Below, piece by piece: positions 29,399 through 36,751 of a stretch of 64,000 bases of DNA. The notes beneath the pieces were generated by a model. The model did no database searches. It had not been told where the DNA came from and saw only the letters and a list, made by a program, of their open reading frames with translations. Position numbers and translations under genes: made by a program. This DNA comes from Stutzerimonas degradans. GTDB taxonomy: Bacteria > Pseudomonadota > Gammaproteobacteria > Pseudomonadales > Pseudomonadaceae. Within the stretch, counting starts at the first letter, position 1. Every line of letters starts with the position of its first letter. The stretch lies in the NCBI RefSeq assembly GCF_024448505.1, contig NZ_JAMOHV010000004.1, forward strand, positions 218,221-282,220. The letters run 5' to 3'.

Positions 29399-29403
29399 AG
29401 TTT

Positions 29404-29479
<76 letters not shown>

Positions 29480-29513
29480 AATTCGCTTCAGGTGTCGAAA
29501 CCGGCATTTGAAG

Positions 29514-29545
29514 CTAAAAAAGCGACCTCAGGGTCGCTTTTTTTA
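29514..29545 (+). terminator. Intrinsic terminator after the tRNA pair
   Basis: AGCGACC, a TCAG loop, then GGTCGCT followed by a T-run, with an A-run before the stem. It is a classical terminator 35 bases after tRNA-Gly and may also serve the minus-strand repressor gene beyond it. Confidence 0.9.
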
Positions 29546-29611
29546 TGCCTGCAATTTCTCACATCGCTCATTTCCTGTACGGCATCGCTACGCGGCAGGC
29601 GCGTCGATCGC

Positions 29612-29896
29612 TCAGGTGTACTTGGTGAAGATGCTGCGCACACGCTCCAGTGCGGCCGCCGTGTCCTGTTCCTGATCGTGTAGCGCCTCCTCGAGCAGGC
29701 AGGTCAGCATCAGCCTATAGGCCTTATCCAGTGCGCTGCGGGCTGCCGAGAACTGCTGAGCGATGGCCTCGCATTCCTCGCCGCGCTTGATCATCGCCTG
29801 AATGCCGCGAATCTGGCCTTCGACCCGGGCCAGCCGTTTGAGCATGGCCTGCTGCTGGTCCTGCATGTCGATCGACGTTATTGCCTGGTCTTCCAT
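29612..29896 (-). CDS. DUF156 (CsoR/RcnR/FrmR/CstR-family) repressor with altered ligand set
   Basis: 94 residues from ATG 29896, which has a GAGGT box. The family core RLARVEGQIRGIQAMI is intact. The first ligand Cys is present (GEECEAIAQQ). Aligned by eye to CsoR, the metal-binding His of helix 2 is Leu and the second Cys position is Ala; instead a Cys lies five residues earlier (LMLTCLLEEA). A copper, nickel or formaldehyde sensor therefore seems less likely, and the sulfur-gene context suggests a thiol or persulfide sensor like CstR, which is inference. It is divergent from the bigR-type gene. Confidence 0.82.
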   Translation of the reverse strand: MEDQAITSIDMQDQQQAMLKRLARVEGQIRGIQAMIKRGEECEAIAQQFSAARSALDKAYRLMLTCLLEEALHDQEQDTAAALERVRSIFTKYT

Positions 29897-29963
29897 CAAT
29901 CACCTCGGCGGGAAGAAACGAACAGAGCGCCCGGCGCGAGTACGTTTTGCGTGGGTCGGTCAT

Positions 29964-29979
29964 ATACCGGTAGGGGCAT
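29964..29979. promoter_or_regulatory. Degenerate DUF156-type operator
   Basis: ATACCGGTAGGGGCAT matches 11 of 16 positions of the perfect palindrome at 33375-33390. It lies upstream of the DUF156 repressor gene, where an autoregulatory site is expected. Weaker than the main site. Confidence 0.4.
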
Positions 29980-30014
29980 CCTAGCGATGGCAACGAGCGT
30001 TGACCACCGCTGTG

Positions 30015-30059
30015 TTGACAAGTGGGTCACCAAACAATATAGATATAAATATATTGTTT
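30015..30059 (+). promoter_or_regulatory. Promoter and overlapping BigR-type operator
   Basis: TTGACA (30015-30020), 17 bases, then TATAGA (30038-30043) form a strong promoter. AAACAATATA (30032-30041) and TATATTGTTT (30050-30059) are perfect 10-base inverted repeats around an 8-base centre, covering the -10 hexamer. An AT-rich ATAT-type palindrome is the known kind of site for BigR repressors, so the downstream ArsR-family protein probably represses its own operon by blocking the polymerase. Confidence 0.8.
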
Positions 30060-30077
30060 TTTTTGAAGGTGTTTCTT

Positions 30078-30401
30078 GTGACGCTTGCTTCCGCTGAATT
30101 GGATATCCAACGCCTGCGTGACAGCGCGGCGGCGGCAGGGCAGCTGCTGCGAACGCTCGCGAATCCGGACCGACTGTTGCTGCTGTGTCAGTTGAGCCAG
30201 GGCGAGCGCAATGTCAGCGACATGGAGCAGTTGCTGGGCATCCAGCAGCCGACGCTGTCGCAACAGCTCGCGGTGCTGCGGCGCGAGGGGTTGGTGGAAA
30301 CCCGTCGTGATGGCAAACAGATCTTCTACCGCATCAGCAGTCCCGAGGCGCTGGCGGTCATCGCCACCCTCTACCAACTTTTCTGCGGGAGCGAGCAATG
30401 A
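30078..30401 (+). CDS. bigR: BigR/SqrR-type ArsR-family persulfide-responsive repressor
   Basis: 107 residues from GTG 30078 with AAGG upstream. Winged helix: LRTLANPDRLLLLCQLSQGE, then recognition helix QPTLSQQLAVLRREGLVETR. Two cysteines, Cys37 (LLLLCQL) and Cys103 (LFCGSEQ), sit at the positions used by BigR and SqrR to form a disulfide or tetrasulfide bridge on sulfide/persulfide exposure. Metal-site cysteines of ArsR are absent. Its ATGA overlap with the next permease gene places it at the head of a sulfur-permease operon. Confidence 0.85.
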   Translation: MTLASAELDIQRLRDSAAAAGQLLRTLANPDRLLLLCQLSQGERNVSDMEQLLGIQQPTLSQQLAVLRREGLVETRRDGKQIFYRISSPEALAVIATLYQLFCGSEQ

Positions 30402-30832
30402 CTATCGATTGGGTCAATTTCACCCCTTGGTCGGCCTTGGCCGGCGGCGCGCTGATCGGGCTGGCAGCTGCTCTGTTCGTCATGCTGAACGGCCGCATTG
30501 CCGGCATCAGCGGCCTGCTCGCCAGCCTGCTGGAGCGCAACGCGGAGGGGCGGGGCGAGAAGGCGCTGTTCCTGCTCGGTATCCTGCTGGCGCCGTTGCT
30601 GTGGTTGATAGCCGGCGAATGGCCGCAGATGGAATTCCAGACCAATTGGCTTGGCCTGCTGATCGCCGGCGTGCTGGTAGGTGTAGGGACGCGCTATGGC
30701 GCGGGCTGCACCAGCGGTCACGGCGTTTGCGGTATTTCACGCCTCTCGGCGCGTTCTATCGTCGCGACCCTGGCCTTCATGGCCGCAGGATTCGCGACCG
30801 TTTTCGTCATTCGCCACCTTGTCGGAGCTTGA
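30398..30832 (+). CDS. YeeE/YedE (DUF395) permease, N-terminal half (PmpA-like)
   Basis: 144 residues with about four membrane helices. Conserved cysteines lie in YGAGCTSGHGVCG, the hallmark of YeeE/YedE sulfur-compound permeases. With the next gene it makes a split two-gene permease, as in PmpA-PmpB and SoxT-type systems. It overlaps the bigR stop. Transport of a sulfur compound such as thiosulfate is the family expectation. Confidence 0.85.
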   Translation: MTIDWVNFTPWSALAGGALIGLAAALFVMLNGRIAGISGLLASLLERNAEGRGEKALFLLGILLAPLLWLIAGEWPQMEFQTNWLGLLIAGVLVGVGTRYGAGCTSGHGVCGISRLSARSIVATLAFMAAGFATVFVIRHLVGA

Positions 30833-30834
30833 AC

Positions 30835-31254
30835 ATGCGCAAGCTGACTGCATTTGCCGCGGGTCTGCTGTTCGGTATCGGTCTGCTGCTTTCGGGCATG
30901 GCCAATCCGGCCAAGGTGATCGGTTTTCTCGACCTGGCGGGCGTCTGGGATCCCTCACTGGCGCTGGTGATGGCCGGTGCCATCGCAGTGGCGCTGTTGC
31001 CGTTCGGCTGGGCGCGACGCCGCCATGTCTCGCTGCTCGATGCACCGATGCGCTTGCCGGAAAAGCGTGAGCTGGATCGGCGCCTGATCGGCGGCAGCCT
31101 ACTGTTCGGCATTGGCTGGGGTATCGCCGGCATCTGTCCCGGTCCGGCGCTGGCGATGCTGCTGTCCGGGCGCTGGCAGGTCGCGCTGTTCGTCGTGGCG
31201 ATGCTGGGCGGAATGTTGCTCTTCACTGCGCTGGAAAGCCGGCGCGCGCACTGA
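30835..31254 (+). CDS. YeeE/YedE (DUF395) permease, C-terminal half (PmpB-like)
   Basis: 139 residues from ATG 30835 with GGAGC upstream, two bases after the first half. About four membrane helices; the conserved Cys lies in GIAGICPGPALA, the second-half counterpart of the first gene's motif. Together the two form one transporter. Same operon as bigR. Confidence 0.85.
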   Translation: MRKLTAFAAGLLFGIGLLLSGMANPAKVIGFLDLAGVWDPSLALVMAGAIAVALLPFGWARRRHVSLLDAPMRLPEKRELDRRLIGGSLLFGIGWGIAGICPGPALAMLLSGRWQVALFVVAMLGGMLLFTALESRRAH

Positions 31255-31268
31255 CCTTGGAGGTCATC

Positions 31269-31460
31269 ATGAAAGCCAATGTGGGAACAATCGATCGTAC
31301 GGTGCGGATAGTCGTCGGGCTGTTACTGATCGGCCTGACGCTGGGCGGCGTGATCGGCATGTGGGGCTGGATCGGCCTGCTACCGCTCGCGACCGGCATC
31401 TTCCGCTTCTGCCCGGCATACGGTCTGCTGGGCATCAAGACCTGCAAGCTGCGCCATTGA
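31269..31460 (+). CDS. DUF2892 small membrane protein
   Basis: 63 residues from ATG 31269 with a strong GGAGGT box. N-terminus MKANVGTIDRTVRIVVGLLL and ending CPAYGLLGIKTC identify the DUF2892 family, often fused to or encoded beside rhodaneses. Two membrane helices; two Cys near the C-terminus could carry sulfur. It is the last gene of the bigR operon. Confidence 0.85.
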   Translation: MKANVGTIDRTVRIVVGLLLIGLTLGGVIGMWGWIGLLPLATGIFRFCPAYGLLGIKTCKLRH

Positions 31461-31468
31461 GGCCACAC

Positions 31469-31499
31469 TCGCCGCTGGTCGGCAATCGACCGGCGGCGA
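31469..31499. repeat. Long hairpin in a convergent gap
   Basis: TCGCCGCTGGTCG (31469-31481) pairs with CGACCGGCGGCGA (31487-31499) over 13 positions with one G-T pair and a 5-base loop. No T-run follows, so it may be a Rho-independent stop of the U-less kind or a transcript-stabilising structure between the convergent DUF2892 and DUF2141 genes. Confidence 0.5.
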
Positions 31500-31514
31500 C
31501 TGCCATCGCCATGC

Positions 31515-31949
31515 TCAGTAGCGCATGTCGATAATGATGGTCGTGTTCTGCTCGGCGACGACGTCAAAGGCGCTGTCGTCGAAGGCCGGCGGGCCCATCA
31601 CCTTGGGGTTGTTGGACAGACCGTAGCCTTCGGCCGGAAACATGCCGAAGCGGCGGTCGAGTTCGTCGTTGGCGTTCTCGTCGTGGTAGGCCATGACCGC
31701 ATAACGCCCCGGCGGAACATCACCGAAAGTCAGCGTCACGTCGCCCGTTGCCGCGGGGGCCTGCTTGGTGGCGAATGCTTTGGCCTCCTTGCGGAAGGTC
31801 TTCGGATCAGCATACAAGCCGACCCGCACGTTGCCGCGGTCATGCTCGACGCCCGCCAGGGTGATTTTCAGCTCCTGAGCCTGCACCCACTGGCTCGTGC
31901 CGATGCCGATGCCGATGCACAGCAGCAGCGCCCATGTCCCTCGCTTCAT
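31515..31949 (-). CDS. DUF2141 exported protein
   Basis: 144 residues from ATG 31949, which has GGAG at good spacing; ATG 31958 sits directly on that box. Signal peptide (TWALLLCIGIGIGTSQWVQA) then a beta-sandwich-like domain with PPGRYAVMAYHDENANDELD, the conserved DUF2141 signature. Likely periplasmic; function unknown. It lies between the two sulfur gene blocks, but no functional link is visible. Confidence 0.8.
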   Translation of the reverse strand: MKRGTWALLLCIGIGIGTSQWVQAQELKITLAGVEHDRGNVRVGLYADPKTFRKEAKAFATKQAPAATGDVTLTFGDVPPGRYAVMAYHDENANDELDRRFGMFPAEGYGLSNNPKVMGPPAFDDSAFDVVAEQNTTIIIDMRY

Positions 31950-32066
31950 CGTCTTCATCTCCGCTGGTCATTGCGTGGCGACCATTGCGACCGCCGCGCT
32001 GCGTGCAGAAGTCTAGCGCGATTGCGCAATGCCACCCGATGCTTTGTCTGTCGCTTGAGCCGGAGC

Positions 32067-32447
32067 TCAACTGAAATCGGGCAGGCTCGGAGTCGTTTGC
32101 GGCAGGCCGGCCGCGCACCAGGCATCGAAGCCGCCTTCGATGGACCTGACCTGCAGATAGCCCATCTCCCGCAGCGCTGCGGCGGCGAGCGCGGCGCGCC
32201 CGCCGGTCTTGCAGTAGAGCACGATCGCCAGGTCGCGCGAATCGAACTCGGGCATGCCGCTGAGCTTGAACTCCAGCACGCCACGTGGAATGTTCACGGC
32301 ACCGGGAACGTGCGCGGCGTGATATTCGTCGCCTTCGCGCACATCGATCAGTACGTCCGATTCGCGAATCGCCGTTTCGGCATCGGCAATCGGAACTTCC
32401 CGGATGCGGGTCCTGGCCTCGACGACCAGGTCATGGGCGGTTTTCAT
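32067..32447 (-). CDS. Cytoplasmic rhodanese-like sulfurtransferase
   Basis: 126 residues, single rhodanese domain: SDVLIDVREGDEYHAAHVPG and active-site loop LYCKTGGRAA with a catalytic Cys. A CXTGGR-type loop is usual in small rhodaneses that move persulfide sulfur to or from glutathione. GGGAGA precedes ATG 32447. It lies 39 bases downstream of the persulfide-dioxygenase-like gene and is surely cotranscribed with it. Confidence 0.88.
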   Translation of the reverse strand: MKTAHDLVVEARTRIREVPIADAETAIRESDVLIDVREGDEYHAAHVPGAVNIPRGVLEFKLSGMPEFDSRDLAIVLYCKTGGRAALAAAALREMGYLQVRSIEGGFDAWCAAGLPQTTPSLPDFS

Positions 32448-32486
32448 GTCTATCTCCCGTGAGGCAAAGGTTCGTTGTCTGGGCGG

Positions 32487-33350
32487 TCAGAGCCTGTCCA
32501 GAGGTATTTTCAGGTAGCGCGTGCCGTTGCTCTCGGCTGGAGGCAGTTCGCCGCCGCGCATATTGATCTGCACCGAAGGCAGGATCAGGGCTGGCAGCCC
32601 AAGCGTGGCATCGCGCGCGGTACGCATGGTCACGAACTCCTCCTCGGTGATGCCAGCGTGGATATGCACGTTGTGCACGCGCTCGGCGCCGATGCTGGTT
32701 TCGTGGAAGAACGTCTCGCGGCCTGGCGCCTTGTAGTCATGACAGAGGAACACGCGGGTGCTGTCGGGCAAGGCGAACAGTTTCTGGATCGAGCGGTACA
32801 GCGTACGCGCGTCGCCGCCGGGAAAGTCACAGCGGGCGGTGCCGTAGTCGGGCATGAACAGCGTATCGCCGACGAATGCGGCGTCGCCGATCAGGTAGGT
32901 CAGGCAGGCGGGCGTGTGGCCTGGCGTATGCAGTGCCTGTGCATCGAGGTTGCCGATCTGGAACCGTTCGCCGTCACGAAACAGCTGATCGAACTGCCGA
33001 CCATCGGTGGCGAAATCGGCGCCGGCGTTGAACAGTTCGGCGAAGGTACGTTGCACTTCGGTGATGCGCTCGCCAATGGCGAGCCGACCGCCCAGGTGCA
33101 GCTTGAGATAGTGAGCGGCGCTCAGGTGATCGGCATGCACGTGGGTTTCCAGCAGCCATTGGACCTGCAGCTCGTGCGTACGGATGTAGTCGATGATGCG
33201 ATCGGCGGCCTGATGCGATGTGCGTCCAGAGGCGGCGTCATAGTCGAGCACGGAGTCGATCACCGCGCACTGGCGCGTCTGCGGATCGCTGACAACGTAG
33301 CTGTAGGTGAAGGTGTCGGGGTCGAAGAAGGCTTCAATCCGGGCGCTCAT
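32487..33350 (-). CDS. Persulfide-dioxygenase-like MBL-fold hydrolase
   Basis: 287 residues of the metallo-beta-lactamase fold, ETHE1/Blh group. Iron/zinc motif THVHADHLSAA, further ligands in HTPGHTPACL, FVGDTLF and FLCHDY. Such proteins oxidise glutathione persulfide to sulfite, and in BigR systems the blh gene product has this role. GGAG precedes ATG 33350. The gene lies behind a perfect DUF156-type palindrome and leads a two-gene operon with a rhodanese. Confidence 0.88.
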   Translation of the reverse strand: MSARIEAFFDPDTFTYSYVVSDPQTRQCAVIDSVLDYDAASGRTSHQAADRIIDYIRTHELQVQWLLETHVHADHLSAAHYLKLHLGGRLAIGERITEVQRTFAELFNAGADFATDGRQFDQLFRDGERFQIGNLDAQALHTPGHTPACLTYLIGDAAFVGDTLFMPDYGTARCDFPGGDARTLYRSIQKLFALPDSTRVFLCHDYKAPGRETFFHETSIGAERVHNVHIHAGITEEEFVTMRTARDATLGLPALILPSVQINMRGGELPPAESNGTRYLKIPLDRL

Positions 33351-33374
33351 GTCGCAACTCCTTTCAACGTATTA

Positions 33375-33390
33375 ATACCCCGCGGGGTAT
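33375..33390 (-). promoter_or_regulatory. Perfect palindromic operator ATACCCCGCGGGGTAT
   Basis: A 16-base perfect palindrome 24 bases upstream of the persulfide-dioxygenase-like gene. C/G-run palindromes flanked by ATA/TAT are the known operators of DUF156 repressors such as CstR, so this is the expected target of the repressor at 29612-29896. No clear -35/-10 pair was found around it. Confidence 0.7.
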
Positions 33391-33463
33391 GCAAGCCTGT
33401 CGATAGTAGCGCGTTTTTTGTGGTTGCGTTTCCACGGGCCGACGACTAGTTCGGCGGTGGCGT

Positions 33464-34195
33464 TTACCCATCGAGCGGCGAATTCAACGCGTCGCTGACG
33501 ATCTGTCCGTCGACGAGCTGCACGGTGCGTGCGCAGTTGGCCGCCAGGCGGGGATCGTGGGTGACCACCAGCACCGCACAGCCGAACTGCGCATTGATGC
33601 GGTGGAACAGCTCGAACACGCTCTGTGCGGTACGTGTGTCGAGATTGCCGGTCGGCTCGTCGGCCAGCAGCAGCGGTGGGCGGGTCACCAGCGCACGGGC
33701 GATGGCGACCCGCTGCTGCTGGCCACCGGAAATCTGCGTGGGCTTCTTGTCGGCGTACGCGGCGAGGCCGACCTCGTCGAGCAGGCTGCGCGCCAGGTCG
33801 ATCTCCGTCGCCGACGGTTTGCCATGGCGGATCATCAGCGGCATCAGTACGTTATCCAGCACGCTGAACGCCGAGATCAGGTGATGGAACTGGAAGACGA
33901 AGCCGATCGCCTCGTTGCGCAGGCGCGTGCGCGTCTCGTCATCGACCATCCGTGTCGGCCGGCCGAGCAGGTACAGCTCGCCGGCGCTCGGCGGGTCGAG
34001 CAGGCCGATGACGTTCAGCAGCGTGCTCTTTCCCGAGCCGGACGGGCCGATAAGGGCGGTCAGCTCGCCGGCACGCAAGCGCAGATCGATGCCGTGCAGC
34101 ACCTCGCTTTCTAGTGGCGTGCCGAGGTTGAAGCTCTTGCGCACGCCTTCCAGGCGCAGCACTTCGCGCGGGTCAGGCATGGTCGGCTCAGACAT
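33464..34195 (-). CDS. ABC exporter ATPase (LolD/MacB type)
   Basis: 243 residues. Walker A GPSGSGKST, signature ISGGQQQR, Walker B LLLADEP, followed by TGNLDTRTA, which is typical of LolD/MacB/FtsE-type mechanotransmission ABC proteins. Its start overlaps the permease stop by 8 bases. With the permease and adaptor it forms a three-part export system; the substrate cannot be read from sequence. Confidence 0.9.
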   Translation of the reverse strand: MSEPTMPDPREVLRLEGVRKSFNLGTPLESEVLHGIDLRLRAGELTALIGPSGSGKSTLLNVIGLLDPPSAGELYLLGRPTRMVDDETRTRLRNEAIGFVFQFHHLISAFSVLDNVLMPLMIRHGKPSATEIDLARSLLDEVGLAAYADKKPTQISGGQQQRVAIARALVTRPPLLLADEPTGNLDTRTAQSVFELFHRINAQFGCAVLVVTHDPRLAANCARTVQLVDGQIVSDALNSPLDG

Positions 34196-35408
34196 AGCGA
34201 ATGGCCACCGCCGGGTCGTAGTGTGCCGCGCGGCGGGCGGGCAGGGCGGCCGCCAGGACGCCGGTCACGGTTGCCACGAGCATGGCCAGCGGCACCAGCG
34301 TCGGGTCGACCGGGATGTAGAACAGCCGTGGCCCCAGCAGGTTGAACACCTGCACCAACCCCCAGCCGACGCCGCCGCCGCAGGCCGAACCGAGCAGGCC
34401 GAGCAGGCCGCCCTGGATCAGGAATACCCGCAGAATCTGCTGGCGCGGGCTGCCCATCGCCCGCAGGATGCCAATCTCCCGCGTGCGCTGAACGACGCTG
34501 ACGGCGAGCACGCTGGCGATGCCGAAGGCCACCGAGATGCCGACGAACACGCGAATCATCTCGGTGGTCATGCTCTGCGAGCTGAGTGCGTTGAGCAGCT
34601 GACCGTTGGTATCCATCCAGCTTTCGGCGCGCAGACCGGTCAACCGGGCGAGGCGGCGGGCGATCCGGTCGGCCTCGAAAATCTGCGCCACGGTGGTGTC
34701 GATCACCGTCACGCCGCCGGGCAGGTCGAGCAGGGTCTGTGCCTGCTTGAGATCCAGATAGACGTAGCGCTCGTCCAGCTCGCGCACGCCCAGCTCGAAG
34801 ATTCCGGCGATATCGACGACCGCCTCGCGCCCCTCGCCGGCGTCCAGACGCAGCTTGTCGCCGACGCCAAGGCCCAGGTCACGCGCCAGTTCGGTGCCGA
34901 TCACCGCATCGCCGGCACCGACGCGCAGTTCGCCCGCAACCAGTTCCTCGGCCAACGGAATGATGCGCTGGTAGCGCTGTGGATCGATGCCAACCAGCGC
35001 CACCGAAGCCCGCGCGACGCCGCGGCGCGCCAGCGCCGGACCGCTGATGACCGGCGATACGGCGAGCACCTGGGCGTCCTGATCGAGCACGTCGCGCACA
35101 TCCTGCCAATTACTGATCGAACGCAGACGCTGAGCGCGCGGGCTTTCCAGCAGCAGCGTCAGCGCGCCGTCGGCTGCCGGCAGCACGCGATTGACCTCGT
35201 CCGGCGGCAGGATACGAATGTGCGACTGGGTGCCGAGTGTGCGCTCGATCACGTTGGCCTGCAGGCCGGTGATCAACGCGGTGATGAAGACGATCACTGC
35301 CGAGCCCACGGCGATGCCGAAGACGATCAGCAGCGTCTGCAAGCGGTTGTCGAGCAGAAAGCGCAGGGCGATTTTCCACTCGGTCCACAGCGAGTCGAGC
35401 AGGCGCAT
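34188..35408 (-). CDS. MacB/LolC-type ABC permease
   Basis: 406 residues. Layout of FtsX/MacB family: one N-terminal membrane helix (TLLIVFGIAVGSAVIVFITA), a large periplasmic domain (about residues 45-270), then three C-terminal helices (ISVAFGIASVLAVSVVQRTR and onward). It pairs with the overlapping ATPase and lies 6 bases downstream of the adaptor gene. Confidence 0.9.
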   Translation of the reverse strand: MRLLDSLWTEWKIALRFLLDNRLQTLLIVFGIAVGSAVIVFITALITGLQANVIERTLGTQSHIRILPPDEVNRVLPAADGALTLLLESPRAQRLRSISNWQDVRDVLDQDAQVLAVSPVISGPALARRGVARASVALVGIDPQRYQRIIPLAEELVAGELRVGAGDAVIGTELARDLGLGVGDKLRLDAGEGREAVVDIAGIFELGVRELDERYVYLDLKQAQTLLDLPGGVTVIDTTVAQIFEADRIARRLARLTGLRAESWMDTNGQLLNALSSQSMTTEMIRVFVGISVAFGIASVLAVSVVQRTREIGILRAMGSPRQQILRVFLIQGGLLGLLGSACGGGVGWGLVQVFNLLGPRLFYIPVDPTLVPLAMLVATVTGVLAAALPARRAAHYDPAVAIRYV

Positions 35409-35414
35409 CGGTGG

Positions 35415-36596
35415 TCAGTCCTGCACGCCGGTGGGAATCGGCTGCTCGCGCAGGCGTACCCGCCGGCCTTCTTCGGCTTCGGCGGCGAGCACGCGGTCGC
35501 CGGCCTGCAGACCATCGAGTACCTCGCTCAAGGCCGTGCCGAGCAGGCCGAGACGTACGTCCACCCGTTCGACCTTGCCGTCACGCACCCGCAGCACCCG
35601 CGCATGCTCGCCGTCGCGGCTGCGCAGCGCGTCGTTGGGCAGTACCAGCGCCTGCTCACGGTGCCCGGTCTCGATGTTCACCGACACCGTCATGCCCTGG
35701 CGCAGCAGTTCGGCGGGCTCTTCCAGGTCCAGATGCACGTCGATGGTGCCGCGCGCAGTGTCGACGCTGGGCGCGATGAAACTCACGCGGGCGGCGAACG
35801 CGCGCAGCGGATAGGCATCGGCGATCACCTGCGCCGCCTGGCCGATCGCCACGGGCGCGAGGTTCTTTTCGTCCAGCGGCAGGATGATTTCGCGTCGGCC
35901 GGCGCGGGCGATTTCCAGCAGCATGCGTCCCGGCTGGACCAAGTCGCCCGGCTCTACGGCGCGGGTCTGCACGATGCCATCGACCTCGGCGTGGATGCGC
36001 GTCTTGGCGAGGTTGGCGCGTGCAGCCTCCAGGCGCTGGCGCAGTACCTGTTCCTCGCTACCACCGGGCGCCTGCGCGGCAGCGGCGAGGCGGGCGCGAT
36101 CACGTATCACCCGCGCCGCCAGCTCGGCGCGACGCGCCTGCTCCAGCGCCTCGGAAGCCAGCAGCTTGCGTTCGAAGAGGGTTTCGCGGCGCTCACGTTC
36201 GCGCACCAGCTGCTGCAGGTTGCTCTGCGCATCGCGCAGCGTGGCCTGGGCTTGCGGCCGGCTGCTGTCGATCAGCTGGCGCAGCGCAGCTTCGGCCTCG
36301 CGCAGGCGCGCCAGTTGTTCGTCGTCACGCAGCTCCAGCAGCAGGTCGCCCGCCTTCACCGGATCGCCTTCGCGCACGTGGCGGGCGGCGATCACACCGG
36401 TGATCTCGCTGCCGATCTGGGCGACCGACTGATTGTCCACCTCGCCGCTGGCGACCACCCGCTGCACCAGCGGGCGCGGCTCCAGGCGATAGCCCGGCAG
36501 CTCCGGCCCTTGCCAGTGCTGCCAGAGCAGCCAGCCGGCGATCAGGACGGCCGGCAGGATCACTACGAGCGAGCGGCGAGAAGGCGTTGCGAGCAA
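35415..36596 (-). CDS. HlyD/MacA-type periplasmic adaptor
   Basis: 393 residues from TTG 36596, which has GGGGAG about 8 bases upstream; GTG 36605 would add three residues. N-terminal membrane anchor (LVVILPAVLIAGWLLW), a biotinyl-lipoyl half-motif, a long alpha-hairpin with many Arg/Gln/Leu, the second lipoyl half (GDLVQPGRMLLEI) and beta-barrel domains. It would link the MacB-like permease to an outer-membrane channel. First gene of a three-gene operon. Confidence 0.85.
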   Translation of the reverse strand: MLATPSRRSLVVILPAVLIAGWLLWQHWQGPELPGYRLEPRPLVQRVVASGEVDNQSVAQIGSEITGVIAARHVREGDPVKAGDLLLELRDDEQLARLREAEAALRQLIDSSRPQAQATLRDAQSNLQQLVRERERRETLFERKLLASEALEQARRAELAARVIRDRARLAAAAQAPGGSEEQVLRQRLEAARANLAKTRIHAEVDGIVQTRAVEPGDLVQPGRMLLEIARAGRREIILPLDEKNLAPVAIGQAAQVIADAYPLRAFAARVSFIAPSVDTARGTIDVHLDLEEPAELLRQGMTVSVNIETGHREQALVLPNDALRSRDGEHARVLRVRDGKVERVDVRLGLLGTALSEVLDGLQAGDRVLAAEAEEGRRVRLREQPIPTGVQD

Positions 36597-36751
36597 GTTG
36601 AGCACTCCCCAGAGTATGTCGCCGCAGCTTACGGCCAATCCATTCGTCGAGCCATCCTCGCGCGGTGCGGGCGCGCGTCTATCGCGGTCATAGCAGGAAC
36701 CGCCAGAAGGCGCGGCGCTACAATGAAGGCCCGCTCCAAGGATCCGACGAC

